37,703 nt of DNA. Source: JBMNOI01 sp050942995. GTDB lineage: Bacteria; Chloroflexota; Anaerolineae; UBA1429. Shown in pieces: positions 1-7,625 of the stretch. How positions within the stretch are numbered: position 1 is the first letter of the stretch; every line of letters begins with the position of its first letter. Below the pieces are notes generated by a model, which did no database searches, had not been told where the DNA came from, and was given only the letters and a program-made list of their open reading frames with translations. Location: contig JBMNOI010000022.1 in the NCBI GenBank assembly GCA_050942995.1, positions 1 through 37,703 on the forward strand, in the 5' to 3' direction. The translations under genes and the position numbers were made by a program.

Positions 1-789
1 GCGGGCATGTCGTATTATGCCTTGTTCTCGTTGTTTCCCATGCTCTTGTTTTTCATCGTAGCGGCCACTTTTGTGCTCGAGGATGAGGCGGCCTATCAGT
101 TTGTCCTGGATCTGGCGGTTACCGCGTTGCCGGTATCTCCCCAGGTGGTCATCGACAATTTGCAGGAGGTGCTGGCGTTGCGCGGGACGATCGGCCTGAT
201 CGCCGGATTGGGGTTTCTCTGGTCGGCTTCGGGCTTTTTCGGCATCCTCAGCCATCAGGTGAATATCATCCGGCCCAGAGCGGTGGCGCGAACCGGCGTG
301 CATGTGCGGCTTATCGGGCTGGGCATCGTGGCGGGACTCGCCATCCTGTTGATTCTCTGGCTCTTTATCTCTCCGCTGTTGAGAATGGTTCTGGATCGAC
401 TACTGCCGCGCATTGAGGGGCAGGTGGACTATACGCGGCAGGCCGTTAACATCCTGTCCTACTGGATTTTCCCTTTGGGGATATCATATTTACTCTATCG
501 TTACGCGCCGCGAGGCCGCGCCCACAAGCGGGAGGCCATCACCGGGGCCATCGTGGCGACCACGGCCTGGAACGCGGCCAACTTTTTTTTCTCCTGGTAC
601 CTATCCAGCGGGCTGGCGCAATATCGATTCGTGTATGGTTCCCTCGGCTCTTTGGTCGCTTTTGTCTTTTGGATATATATCACCAATACCATTATCCTCA
701 TTGGGGCGCATATCAGCGCGGCCATTGCACAGTATACACAGGAGCGTCAGGATGCCGGTCAGACCGGTGAATCATCGATGTCGGGATAA
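1..789 (+). CDS. YihY/BrkB-family inner membrane protein, 5' end cut by window
   Basis: This is an integral membrane protein of the YihY/virulence factor BrkB family (UPF0761). The frame is open from base 1, and the first ATG (base 7) lies inside the family's conserved N-terminal block: YYALFSLFP matches the usual A-YYALLSLFPLLL helix. The real start is therefore upstream of the window and one cytoplasmic segment is missing. About five further hydrophobic helices follow (roughly residues 55-80, 100-125, 145-165, 180-200 and 215-240 counting from the ATG). The conserved features W-SASGFFG, the charged YRYAPRGRAHKREA loop, and YGSLGSLVAFVFWIYITN near the end are all present. Family function is poorly defined. 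The old RNase BN name is wrong, and some relatives have been proposed as transporters. The tail after the last helix is short and polar. Nothing downstream suggests an operon: the next gene has its own promoter. Confidence 0.85.
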   Translation, partial: AGMSYYALFSLFPMLLFFIVAATFVLEDEAAYQFVLDLAVTALPVSPQVVIDNLQEVLALRGTIGLIAGLGFLWSASGFFGILSHQVNIIRPRAVARTGVHVRLIGLGIVAGLAILLILWLFISPLLRMVLDRLLPRIEGQVDYTRQAVNILSYWIFPLGISYLLYRYAPRGRAHKREAITGAIVATTAWNAANFFFSWYLSSGLAQYRFVYGSLGSLVAFVFWIYITNTIILIGAHISAAIAQYTQERQDAGQTGESSMSG

Positions 790-846
790 AGAGGATCTAT
801 CTGCTGCCATGTTGGTGGTTCCGATGGCTTTTTACGTTAACGTTTG

Positions 847-875
847 TTGATGATCTATTATATTGATGATATAAT
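847..875 (+). promoter_or_regulatory. Sigma-70-type promoter for the TPR/YkuD gene
   Basis: A -35 box TTGATG (847-852) and a perfect -10 box TATAAT (870-875) are separated by 17 bases. This predicts transcription from about base 882 and a leader of about 80 bases before the ATG at 962. The surrounding stretch is markedly AT-rich compared with the flanking genes. It may serve the whole rightward run to the amidase gene, because no other clear promoter is seen between 2,521 and 5,897. Confidence 0.7.
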
Positions 876-961
876 GGGGCCGTTATTTATATGGCAATCC
901 TCAGGGTCGTAGAAAATCCGGCCGCGCACAGACAGCCCTTGCAGCAGGAGAGATCTATTCC

Positions 962-2521
962 ATGGTAGGCGATCGGCAGGACGGTGCAACGATCAAGCCC
1001 GGAGGCGTATCCCACCTGGACGAAGGGATCGGCCTGGCCCGCCAGGGTGACCATGCCGGGGCACGGACGATATTTCGTCGGATCATCCATCAGAATCCAC
1101 ATAATGAAGATGCCTGGCTGTGGTTAGCCTGGGTGGCCGAGAGCCGCCAGGAAAGCCTGCGGCTTCTCGAAGAGGCCCGGCTTCTGGCGCCGGATAGCGA
1201 GCGAATTGCCGAGGGCATCGCGTGGGCCCGAGAACAGCTCGGAATCACCGTCGAGCGGAAGGATATTTCTGTCGCGCCGGCGCCGACACGCCGGTCGCGT
1301 CGACGCAAAGAATCGGCGCTGCGCGTGCGCCAGAAAAAGGTGCGCAGAGAAAAACCGGCACCGGCTCCTTCGCCGGCTTTGCGTCAGTCCGGTGCGAACT
1401 CGCCGGAGACACCTGCCAGGTCCTACGCCGACGACCTGCCCGCGACACGCGTCGGCGGGCGGCGCCTGGTGACCATTCTGGCCTCGGTGGCGGCCGTTGC
1501 CGTCGTGCTGTTGCTGGGTATGATGATCATCACCCATGCCCAGAGCGAGCCGCGCATCGTGCAGGCGCTGGACCTGCCCCCGATGGTCGAAGCAACGCCG
1601 ACTCTGTCGGCCGAACAGCGCGCGCGATCGCTCTGGCAACAGGTGGACGTCGCCTTTACCCGGGGTGACTGGAACACGGCCGTCGATCTGCTCAATCACA
1701 TTCGGCAGATCGATCCCCGGAGCGACGAGGCGCGGGCGCGTCTGGCCGAGGCTCACTTCAACCGGGGGATGCGCCTGATCGAGTCCAATCAATTGGACGA
1801 GGCGCGGGAAGAGTTCGATATGGCGGTGCGGCTGAACGCAGGTAGTCAAAAGTTGCAGCAGGTACGGCGAGAGTTACACACCTACATGAAGGGCCTGGAG
1901 GCCTATTGGGAGAAAGATTGGCCAAAGGCCGTCGAGCAACTGCAACTGATCTATGAGAGCGACCCCGACTTTCGGGATACCCAGATGATGCTGGCCCAGG
2001 CCTATCTTCAGTGGGGCATCTCGTATCAGGATGCGCGTGTCTGGGATGATGCCAAAAAGTCCTACGAGATGGCCCTCGAGATCTCACCCGATCTGGACGA
2101 GGCGCAATCTCGCCTCGCCCAGGTGATCGAAGAGATCACACCGCCGCGGCGTATCGAGGTCAACCTGACGACGCGCATTGTCGAGGTGTATGAGAATAAT
2201 GAGGTGGTGCGCACATACCTCTCTTGTACAGGACGATCGACTGCGCCGACGGTGCCGGGGCGATACGAGATCCAGTCCAAAATGCCGATGGCCTACGGTT
2301 CTCAGTGGGATCTGAACATGCCCTGGTGGTTGGGCATCTATTGGGCGGGCGGCTCGGAGAACGGCTTCCATGCCCTGCCCATTCTGAGCAACGGGACGGT
2401 CCTGTGGCGCGGTTATCTGGGGCAGGGATGCTCGTTCGGTTGTATCGTCCTGGATACAGAGGACGCTAAGGAGCTGTATGACTGGGCGGAGATCGGCACG
2501 GTGGTGATCATCTCCCCGTAA
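962..2521 (+). CDS. TPR-repeat membrane protein with C-terminal L,D-transpeptidase (YkuD) domain
   Basis: The predicted protein (519 aa) has a cytoplasmic TPR pair (residues about 15-95) and a basic Pro/Arg-rich linker. One membrane helix follows at about 168-190, then an extracytoplasmic TPR array (about 215-390) and a C-terminal YkuD domain (about 396-519). YkuD enzymes make 3-3 peptidoglycan cross-links or attach proteins to peptidoglycan through a cysteine thioester. The upstream His (ENGFHALP) and the catalytic Cys (GCSFGCIVL) are present. The usual SHGC signature is SFGC here, so the second His of the motif is Phe. The ATG is supported by AGGAGA ten bases upstream and by the promoter at 847-875. 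TPRs on both sides of the membrane suggest a scaffold linking inside partners to wall remodelling, which is inference. The domain assignment is firm; activity is not shown. Confidence 0.85.
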   Translation: MVGDRQDGATIKPGGVSHLDEGIGLARQGDHAGARTIFRRIIHQNPHNEDAWLWLAWVAESRQESLRLLEEARLLAPDSERIAEGIAWAREQLGITVERKDISVAPAPTRRSRRRKESALRVRQKKVRREKPAPAPSPALRQSGANSPETPARSYADDLPATRVGGRRLVTILASVAAVAVVLLLGMMIITHAQSEPRIVQALDLPPMVEATPTLSAEQRARSLWQQVDVAFTRGDWNTAVDLLNHIRQIDPRSDEARARLAEAHFNRGMRLIESNQLDEAREEFDMAVRLNAGSQKLQQVRRELHTYMKGLEAYWEKDWPKAVEQLQLIYESDPDFRDTQMMLAQAYLQWGISYQDARVWDDAKKSYEMALEISPDLDEAQSRLAQVIEEITPPRRIEVNLTTRIVEVYENNEVVRTYLSCTGRSTAPTVPGRYEIQSKMPMAYGSQWDLNMPWWLGIYWAGGSENGFHALPILSNGTVLWRGYLGQGCSFGCIVLDTEDAKELYDWAEIGTVVIISP

Positions 2522-2639
2522 TGAATCAGATATTTTGCGATGGGGTTCACTGGTGGCTGCCTTACATCGGGGGTATGACAGCAGACCCGTCGCTTACGAT
2601 GAACTGTCCGATGCATATTCCTTGCAAGAGGTAGATTGA

Positions 2640-3884
2640 ATGAGTCCGGTCCTGCAAAACACTCCCAACATGAGCTGGCTCGACGAAGAGCTACGCAAGG
2701 AAAAGGCCATCGTTGAGGGGCTGCGCGATACGATCGAGAAGCAACAGGTCATGATTACCGACCAGACCCAGCGCATTATGGGGTTGGAGGATCGATTGGC
2801 CAAACTTCAGGCCCAACTGTTGCGTATCCCCGAAGTAGAAGAATCGATCCAACACACGCGTGACGAGATCGTCTCGATGATCGCCGATCTGCGTCAGGAA
2901 CAACAAAAGCGCGAAGCCGAGTTTCTGCGCAATCGGCAGGCCGAGCGCGAGCAAGAGTTGCGCGCCATTCAGGCCTTGCAGGTCGAGATGCAGCAGTTCT
3001 CGTCTCTGGAGCAGGCCGTTGCGGCACGTCAGGCTGAGGATCAGCGATTGGGCGAGTTGATCGCCCGGCTACAGCAAGATCTTGAGGGCATAACCAAACA
3101 GATCAGCCAGGGTGAAGAGGGGCGCCGCCGATTGGCGGACGCTATCGAGAAGAGCGGGCTGGAGGTCAAGCAGAACGCGCAGGATATCGAGGAGATGCGC
3201 AAGCATCGACAGGATACTGTATCGCGGCTGCTCTCGATAGAGAACACGCTTCCCCGACTGGAGCAGCAGCTTGCCGAGATACAGAACATGCGCCAGGAAC
3301 TGACCGCGCAGCAAGACGAGTTGCTGGAGAATCAGCGCATCTCTGAGCGCGTGCGTGCCCAGACCATGACCGAATGGGGGCGCAAACTGGAGGGGTTTGG
3401 CCAGCAGCTCGAGACCTGGGCCGAGCAATTGCGCTACTTTACCGATCAGCACGAAAAGAATCGCCGCCTGCTGCGCGAGATTCAGGAGCTGGCCCAGGAT
3501 GTTAGTCAGCAGCAGGATCGGCTTCGCCAGTTGCAGCGCATCTCTGAAGAGCAGATGCAGCGCGAACTGCGCGAGTGGCGCAGCGAGAACGATCGCCGCT
3601 GGGCGCAAGAGGTCGAGCGTCGTGATCAGCCCTGGAAGGCGCAGGCTCAGCATAACGATGCTCAGGAGAGGCGCCTCACGACGCTGGAAGAGGGGCAGGA
3701 AGGTCTCTCCAATATGCTGCGCTCTCTGGAAGAGCGAATCAATACTTTGCGGGAAGACCTGGTCTCTGATGCCGACAAGATGAAGTGGGTGCAGCGCCGT
3801 GCATGGGTGGGCTTTGCCGAGACCCTGCAGGAGGTGATAACCGAGGTGCGCAGCGCCTTTGATGATGATAGTCCGAGTCGTTAG
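2640..3884 (+). CDS. Long coiled-coil protein of unknown function, upstream of selB
   Basis: The product (414 aa) is almost entirely alpha-helical heptad sequence, rich in Glu, Gln, Arg and Leu from about residue 12 to 375. It has no signal peptide, no membrane segment and no recognisable enzymatic motif. Only the last ~35 residues (KMKWVQRRAWVGFAETL and on) look non-heptad, and they could form a small amphipathic end. An AGAGGT site lies a few bases before the ATG. The gene stops five bases before the GTG of selB, and selB has no convincing ribosome site of its own, so the two are probably translationally coupled. I cannot name a family. Coiled-coil content alone makes SMC- or myosin-like matches likely and uninformative. 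A structural or tethering role is possible but unproven. Confidence 0.75.
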   Translation: MSPVLQNTPNMSWLDEELRKEKAIVEGLRDTIEKQQVMITDQTQRIMGLEDRLAKLQAQLLRIPEVEESIQHTRDEIVSMIADLRQEQQKREAEFLRNRQAEREQELRAIQALQVEMQQFSSLEQAVAARQAEDQRLGELIARLQQDLEGITKQISQGEEGRRRLADAIEKSGLEVKQNAQDIEEMRKHRQDTVSRLLSIENTLPRLEQQLAEIQNMRQELTAQQDELLENQRISERVRAQTMTEWGRKLEGFGQQLETWAEQLRYFTDQHEKNRRLLREIQELAQDVSQQQDRLRQLQRISEEQMQRELREWRSENDRRWAQEVERRDQPWKAQAQHNDAQERRLTTLEEGQEGLSNMLRSLEERINTLREDLVSDADKMKWVQRRAWVGFAETLQEVITEVRSAFDDDSPSR

Positions 3885-3889
3885 CAACC

Positions 3890-5794
3890 GTGTTCGTCAT
3901 CGGAACGGCAGGGCATGTAGATCACGGTAAATCCACCCTCGTTCAGGCGCTGACCGGGATCAACCCCGACCGCCTGCGTGAGGAACGAGAGCGTGAGATG
4001 ACCATCGACCTCGGGTTCGCCTGGCTCAAGCTGCCGGGCGGACGCGAGGTGAGTATCGTAGACGTGCCCGGCCATGAAGACTTTATCAAGAATATGCTGG
4101 CCGGCATCGGTGGTATCGATGTGGCTCTGCTGGTGGTGGCGGCCGACGAGGCCGTCATGCCGCAGACCCGCGAGCATCTGGCCATCATCGACTTGCTGGA
4201 GATCCCTCGTGGCGTGGTGGCTCTGACCAAGAGCGATTTGATCGACGACCCCGAATGGCTGGAGCTGGTGCAAGAAGAGGTGCGGGAAGAGCTGACCGGC
4301 ACCGTATTGCAGAATGCCGCTGTGATCCCCGTGTCGGCGGTGACCGGTTTCGGCCTGACCACCCTTCTCGAGGAGCTGGATCGGCTGATGGATCTGGCCA
4401 CGCCCCGCCGCGATATAGGACGCCCCCGATTGCCCATCGATCGTGTGTTTACCATCCCGGGCTTTGGCACTATCGTGACCGGTACGCTGATGGACGGACG
4501 ACTGGCGGTGGGGGATGATGTTCGGGTGGTGCCGGGCGATCTGACGGCGCGCATCCGTGGATTGCAGACTCATCGCCAGGCCGAGCAATCGGCCGAGCCG
4601 GGCGCTCGTGTGGCGGCGAACCTGAGCGGCGTGTCGGTGGATGATCTGCGTCGCGGGCAGGTCGTCATTCATCCGGGGCAACTCGAACCCACCAGCCTGT
4701 TGGACGCACGACTGCGCCTGCTGCCCGACCTCACTCGCCCCCTGAAGCATAATGCACTGGTCGAGTTCTTTTGCGGCGCCGCACGCGCCGAGGCCCATGT
4801 ACGCCTGCTGGATGCGGATGCGCTCGAGCCCGGGCAGGAGGGGTGGGTGCAGTTTCGCCTGGCCCAGCCTATGGCTATGGTGCGCGATGACCACTATATC
4901 ATTCGCCTCTTTTCTCCCAGCATGACCCTCGGCGGCGGGCGTGTCGTACAACCATCCCCACGGCGTCGCCATCGTCGCTTTCAGCCCGATGTGCTGGCCC
5001 GATTGGATGCCCTGTTGATGGGCGAACCCGACGATGTGCTGTTGCAGATCCTGGCGCAGGAAAAGATTCTCGAGGCGCGCGATCTGATCCACCGGAGTAA
5101 CATGCCGGAGGATATCTCGGTCGAAGCGCTTTCGACCCTGCTGCGCGACGGGCGTGCGGTGCTCCTGACCGATAAGGCCCCCGATGCCCGGACGCTGCCG
5201 CGCAGCGCAGTGGGAGTTCTTACGCGAGATACCCGAGACGATCTGTTTGCGCAGATAGAGCGCGTGCTCAGCGCTTATCATCAGCGGTATCCGTTGCGCC
5301 GTGGAATGCCCCGGGAGGAGCTCAAGAGCCGTGTGCGGATCGAGACGCGATTTTTCAACGCCCTTGTCGAACATGCGGTCAGCGAGGGCCATCTGGCTCT
5401 GACGGCCACGGCGGTGGGGCTGGCGGGGCATCAGGTGCGGCTCTCTGCGGCCGAGCAGCGGGCGGTGGATGGCGTACTGGCCGAGTTTGCCCGCAATCCG
5501 CATATGCCCCCGTCTCAATCTCAGGTCGAGGAGGCGTTGGGCGCCGATCTGCTACAGGTGCTGCTGGATGAGGGACGGCTGATCAGGGTGGCCGAGGGCG
5601 TTCTGTTCGATGCCGGGACCTACCAGGCGATGCAAGAGCGCCTGGTGCAATATCTGCATGAGAATGAACAGGTTGCCGTGGCCCAGGTGCGCGATCTGTT
5701 CGATACCAGTCGCAAATATGCCGTGGCGTTTCTGGAGGATATGGATCGGCGTCAGGTGACCAAACGCCTGGGAGATATCCGCGTGCTACGTTGA
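3890..5794 (+). CDS. selB: Selenocysteine-specific translation elongation factor SelB
   Basis: SelB is a GTPase that delivers Sec-tRNA(Sec) to ribosomes stalled at UGA codons followed by a SECIS element. This 634-aa protein is full length for the family. The GTPase motifs are complete: P-loop GHVDHGKST (residues 8-16), DVPGHE (58-63) and TKSD (113-116). An EF-Tu-like beta-barrel region follows (FTIPGFGTIVTGTL and on), and the C-terminal third consists of winged-helix-like segments that in SelB bind the SECIS RNA. The GTG start is forced because the P-loop begins at residue 8, and there is no good Shine-Dalgarno site, which suggests coupling to the coiled-coil gene five bases upstream. No selA, selC or selD lies in the window, so the rest of the Sec pathway must be elsewhere. 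An antisense open frame across the gene is a codon-bias shadow. Confidence 0.96.
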   Translation: MFVIGTAGHVDHGKSTLVQALTGINPDRLREEREREMTIDLGFAWLKLPGGREVSIVDVPGHEDFIKNMLAGIGGIDVALLVVAADEAVMPQTREHLAIIDLLEIPRGVVALTKSDLIDDPEWLELVQEEVREELTGTVLQNAAVIPVSAVTGFGLTTLLEELDRLMDLATPRRDIGRPRLPIDRVFTIPGFGTIVTGTLMDGRLAVGDDVRVVPGDLTARIRGLQTHRQAEQSAEPGARVAANLSGVSVDDLRRGQVVIHPGQLEPTSLLDARLRLLPDLTRPLKHNALVEFFCGAARAEAHVRLLDADALEPGQEGWVQFRLAQPMAMVRDDHYIIRLFSPSMTLGGGRVVQPSPRRRHRRFQPDVLARLDALLMGEPDDVLLQILAQEKILEARDLIHRSNMPEDISVEALSTLLRDGRAVLLTDKAPDARTLPRSAVGVLTRDTRDDLFAQIERVLSAYHQRYPLRRGMPREELKSRVRIETRFFNALVEHAVSEGHLALTATAVGLAGHQVRLSAAEQRAVDGVLAEFARNPHMPPSQSQVEEALGADLLQVLLDEGRLIRVAEGVLFDAGTYQAMQERLVQYLHENEQVAVAQVRDLFDTSRKYAVAFLEDMDRRQVTKRLGDIRVLR

Positions 5795-5896
5795 ACGGGT
5801 TTGCCCGCCGAGGCGGTGATCTGCCGCAGACAGGGCGCATGCTGTGGAGTCGTTCGAGACCGCTTGATGTTTTACGGTGGTGCAGGAGTCGGTTGA

Positions 5897-6934
5897 ATGA
5901 ACTTGATGAGAGCGTTGTGGAAAGGGTTAAGAGGGCGATCGGGTGACGCCGCAGATGGAACGCTCGACGCGTCTCTTCACGGCGCGAATCTGACGGACGA
6001 TCCCGCTGCGCCGGATGGCGCGGTGGTTCAGGGCGAAGAGATCATCAAAGAACCCCCGATGGAGATCGACGGGCGTGTCATGTCGGCCGACGAGTTTGTG
6101 CGCTATGTGGAAGAGCTGGATATCCCCTCTCCGCTGCCCACCCGCATCTTTTTGCATCACACCTGGCGTCCCACAAAAGAGGATTGGCGTGGCCGGTCGA
6201 CCCTTATGGCGATGAAGGCCTACGATGAGCGCCGGCTCTGGCGCGATCATGAGGGCCGCCTGCATGAGGGCTGGACGGCGGGGCCGCACCTCTTTATCGC
6301 CGACGACGGCATCTGGCTTTTCAGCGATCTGCGTTACGATGGCGTGGGTGTGTACGGGCACAACTATCGCTCTCGCCATATCGAGGTCGTGGGGAATTAC
6401 GACCAGCAGGCGCCCTCGGGCGCTACATTGCAGAACACCATCGTTGCGCTGGGCATTTTGCACGAGCGGTTGGGACTCGATATCCGCAAGCTAAACTTTC
6501 ATCGTGATTTTTCCACCAAATCTTGTCCGGGCTGGGCTGTGAGCAAGGCGTGGATCATCCCCCAGGTTGAGGCGTGGATCGAAGGCTATCGCCGCTCGCG
6601 CAGCAGCAAACTGTCGGCCGCGCGACAGGCCATTTTGCGGGTGGTCGAGAATATAATGGTGCCGACCAATCCCCATGCGGCGCTGGCCAGCGAAGCGGCC
6701 CGAAGGGGGTTGCTAGGAGCGCTTACTCACGAGATCCCCATCGAAGTGGACGATCGCCCTTATGTGGTCCAGGTATTCGCCGAGGCGCTCATCGTGCCGG
6801 TGAATGAATGGGACAATGTCCGGTCGTTGCGGGAGCACGAAGAGGCGCTGGATGATGTGAATGACGCGGCGCATCGTGTGACAGGAGACGGCCGGGATCT
6901 CGATGCCCTGTGGGTGGATGAGGACGCCCATTGA
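5897..6934 (+). CDS. PGRP/amidase_2-type N-acetylmuramoyl-L-alanine amidase
   Basis: This 345-aa protein carries a zinc amidase domain of the amidase_2/PGRP type at about residues 75-235. Such enzymes cut the bond between N-acetylmuramic acid and L-Ala in peptidoglycan. The zinc-ligand pattern is visible: FLHHTWRP near the domain start, NFHRDF in the middle and the Cys in STKSCPGW. The segments WTAGPHLFIADDGIW and RYDGVGVYGHNYRSRHIEVVG fit the family core. No signal peptide is seen (the N-terminus is a short basic segment followed by an acidic linker), so either export is non-classical or the protein acts on recycled muropeptides. The C-terminal ~100 residues are not assigned. The ATG follows AGGAG by eight bases, and a strong terminator lies just downstream. 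Confidence 0.85.
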   Translation: MNLMRALWKGLRGRSGDAADGTLDASLHGANLTDDPAAPDGAVVQGEEIIKEPPMEIDGRVMSADEFVRYVEELDIPSPLPTRIFLHHTWRPTKEDWRGRSTLMAMKAYDERRLWRDHEGRLHEGWTAGPHLFIADDGIWLFSDLRYDGVGVYGHNYRSRHIEVVGNYDQQAPSGATLQNTIVALGILHERLGLDIRKLNFHRDFSTKSCPGWAVSKAWIIPQVEAWIEGYRRSRSSKLSAARQAILRVVENIMVPTNPHAALASEAARRGLLGALTHEIPIEVDDRPYVVQVFAEALIVPVNEWDNVRSLREHEEALDDVNDAAHRVTGDGRDLDALWVDEDAH

Positions 6935-6963
6935 GCTGACAAGAGCATTCGACATAATGCATT

Positions 6964-7003
6964 CGCCGCGTCCGAACGATCGTTCGGACGCGGCGTTTCT
7001 TTC
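6964..7003 (+). terminator. Rho-independent terminator after the amidase gene
   Basis: Bases 6964-6995 form a perfect 32-base palindrome (16 bp per arm, centre CGA|TCG), followed by TTTCTTTC. It sits between the convergent amidase gene and the ferritin-like gene. The T-rich side favours rightward transcripts. Confidence 0.85.
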
Positions 7004-7005
7004 GA

Positions 7006-7482
7006 TCAGAGTTGGTCGAGTCGCGCGGCCAGGTTGAACACATGCCGTTTTTCTTCGGCGATGATCCGGTCGATGATATGCCGGTTGGCGGGCTGCACCA
7101 GATCGCGCAGGGTGTAGAAAAAGAGCAGCGTTTGTTGTTCGAACGCGATGGCCCGGCGAAACAGCGTCGGCAGATCGTTCCCAGCCGCTGCTGCCTCGAG
7201 GATGGGGGCATCGGGGCCAAAGAACTCGCGATTGATGGTGGCCTCGATATACCCGGCCGCCTCTTCCCAGGTGGTGGGGTCGATCTCGGTCACTCTGATG
7301 GCCGATGACAGGCCCTGAAACGTCTCCCGATGACGCGCCTCTTCTTCGGCGAGCTCAGCGAAGAGCGCCGCTGCCTCGGGGGCGGCGGTGTTTTGGCCCG
7401 CCTGGCGGTAAAAGGCCTCGCCCTGTGTTTCGAGTTGCACTGCCAGATCGATCACGTCGGTGCCAGAGAGCAGGATACTCAT
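7006..7482 (-). CDS. Ferritin-like / rubrerythrin-type di-iron protein
   Basis: This 158-aa four-helix protein has the carboxylate-rich di-iron pattern of rubrerythrin-like ferritin superfamily members. Helix 1 carries ETQGEAFY, helix 2 carries AEEEARHRETF (an EExxRH-type pair), helix 3 has AFEQQTLLFFYTLRD, and helix 4 has IIAEEKRHVFNLAARL. Members of this group usually reduce peroxide or store iron. There is no C-terminal rubredoxin domain, so this is an erythrin-core-only version. I chose the ATG at 7482 because GGAGG lies five bases ahead of it; a longer frame starting at 7521 has no comparable site. The gene follows the subtilase on the same strand after a long hairpin and probably forms a separate or attenuated unit. 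The exact substrate cannot be told. Confidence 0.85.
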   Translation of the reverse strand: MSILLSGTDVIDLAVQLETQGEAFYRQAGQNTAAPEAAALFAELAEEEARHRETFQGLSSAIRVTEIDPTTWEEAAGYIEATINREFFGPDAPILEAAAAGNDLPTLFRRAIAFEQQTLLFFYTLRDLVQPANRHIIDRIIAEEKRHVFNLAARLDQL

Positions 7483-7534
7483 CTTGGCCTCCATCGGTGT
7501 GGTGTGGGGGGATACCTGCATACAGATGCGGTAT

Positions 7535-7604
7535 CGGGCAGCGTGAGCCTGCCCGAACGGGGTATTTCATCTTGTTGCGGGGCGACACCCCGCAACAAGA
7601 TGAA
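7535..7604 (-). repeat. Tandem hairpins: 17-bp perfect inverted repeat plus 7-bp stem-loop
   Basis: Bases 7566-7582 and 7588-7604 are perfect reverse complements (17 bp) around a five-base loop CGACA. A second stem of 7 bp (7535-7541 with 7549-7555) follows on the leftward transcript, inside the leader of the ferritin-like gene. The large hairpin lies 22 bases after the subtilase stop and has no T-run on either side. It could be a transcript 3' end stabiliser, a terminator that needs a factor, or an attenuator between the two genes. Confidence 0.6.
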
Positions 7605-7625
7605 CGATTCATGTTCAAACGCGCT

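Noticed and set aside
3069..3887. Antisense open frame opposite the coiled-coil gene
   Set aside because: Low-complexity Leu-rich mirror of a Glu/Gln-rich coiled coil; no start signals.
3881..5518. Long antisense open frame opposite selB
   Set aside because: No ribosome site, no family resemblance, and its openness follows from the codon bias of selB in GC-rich DNA.
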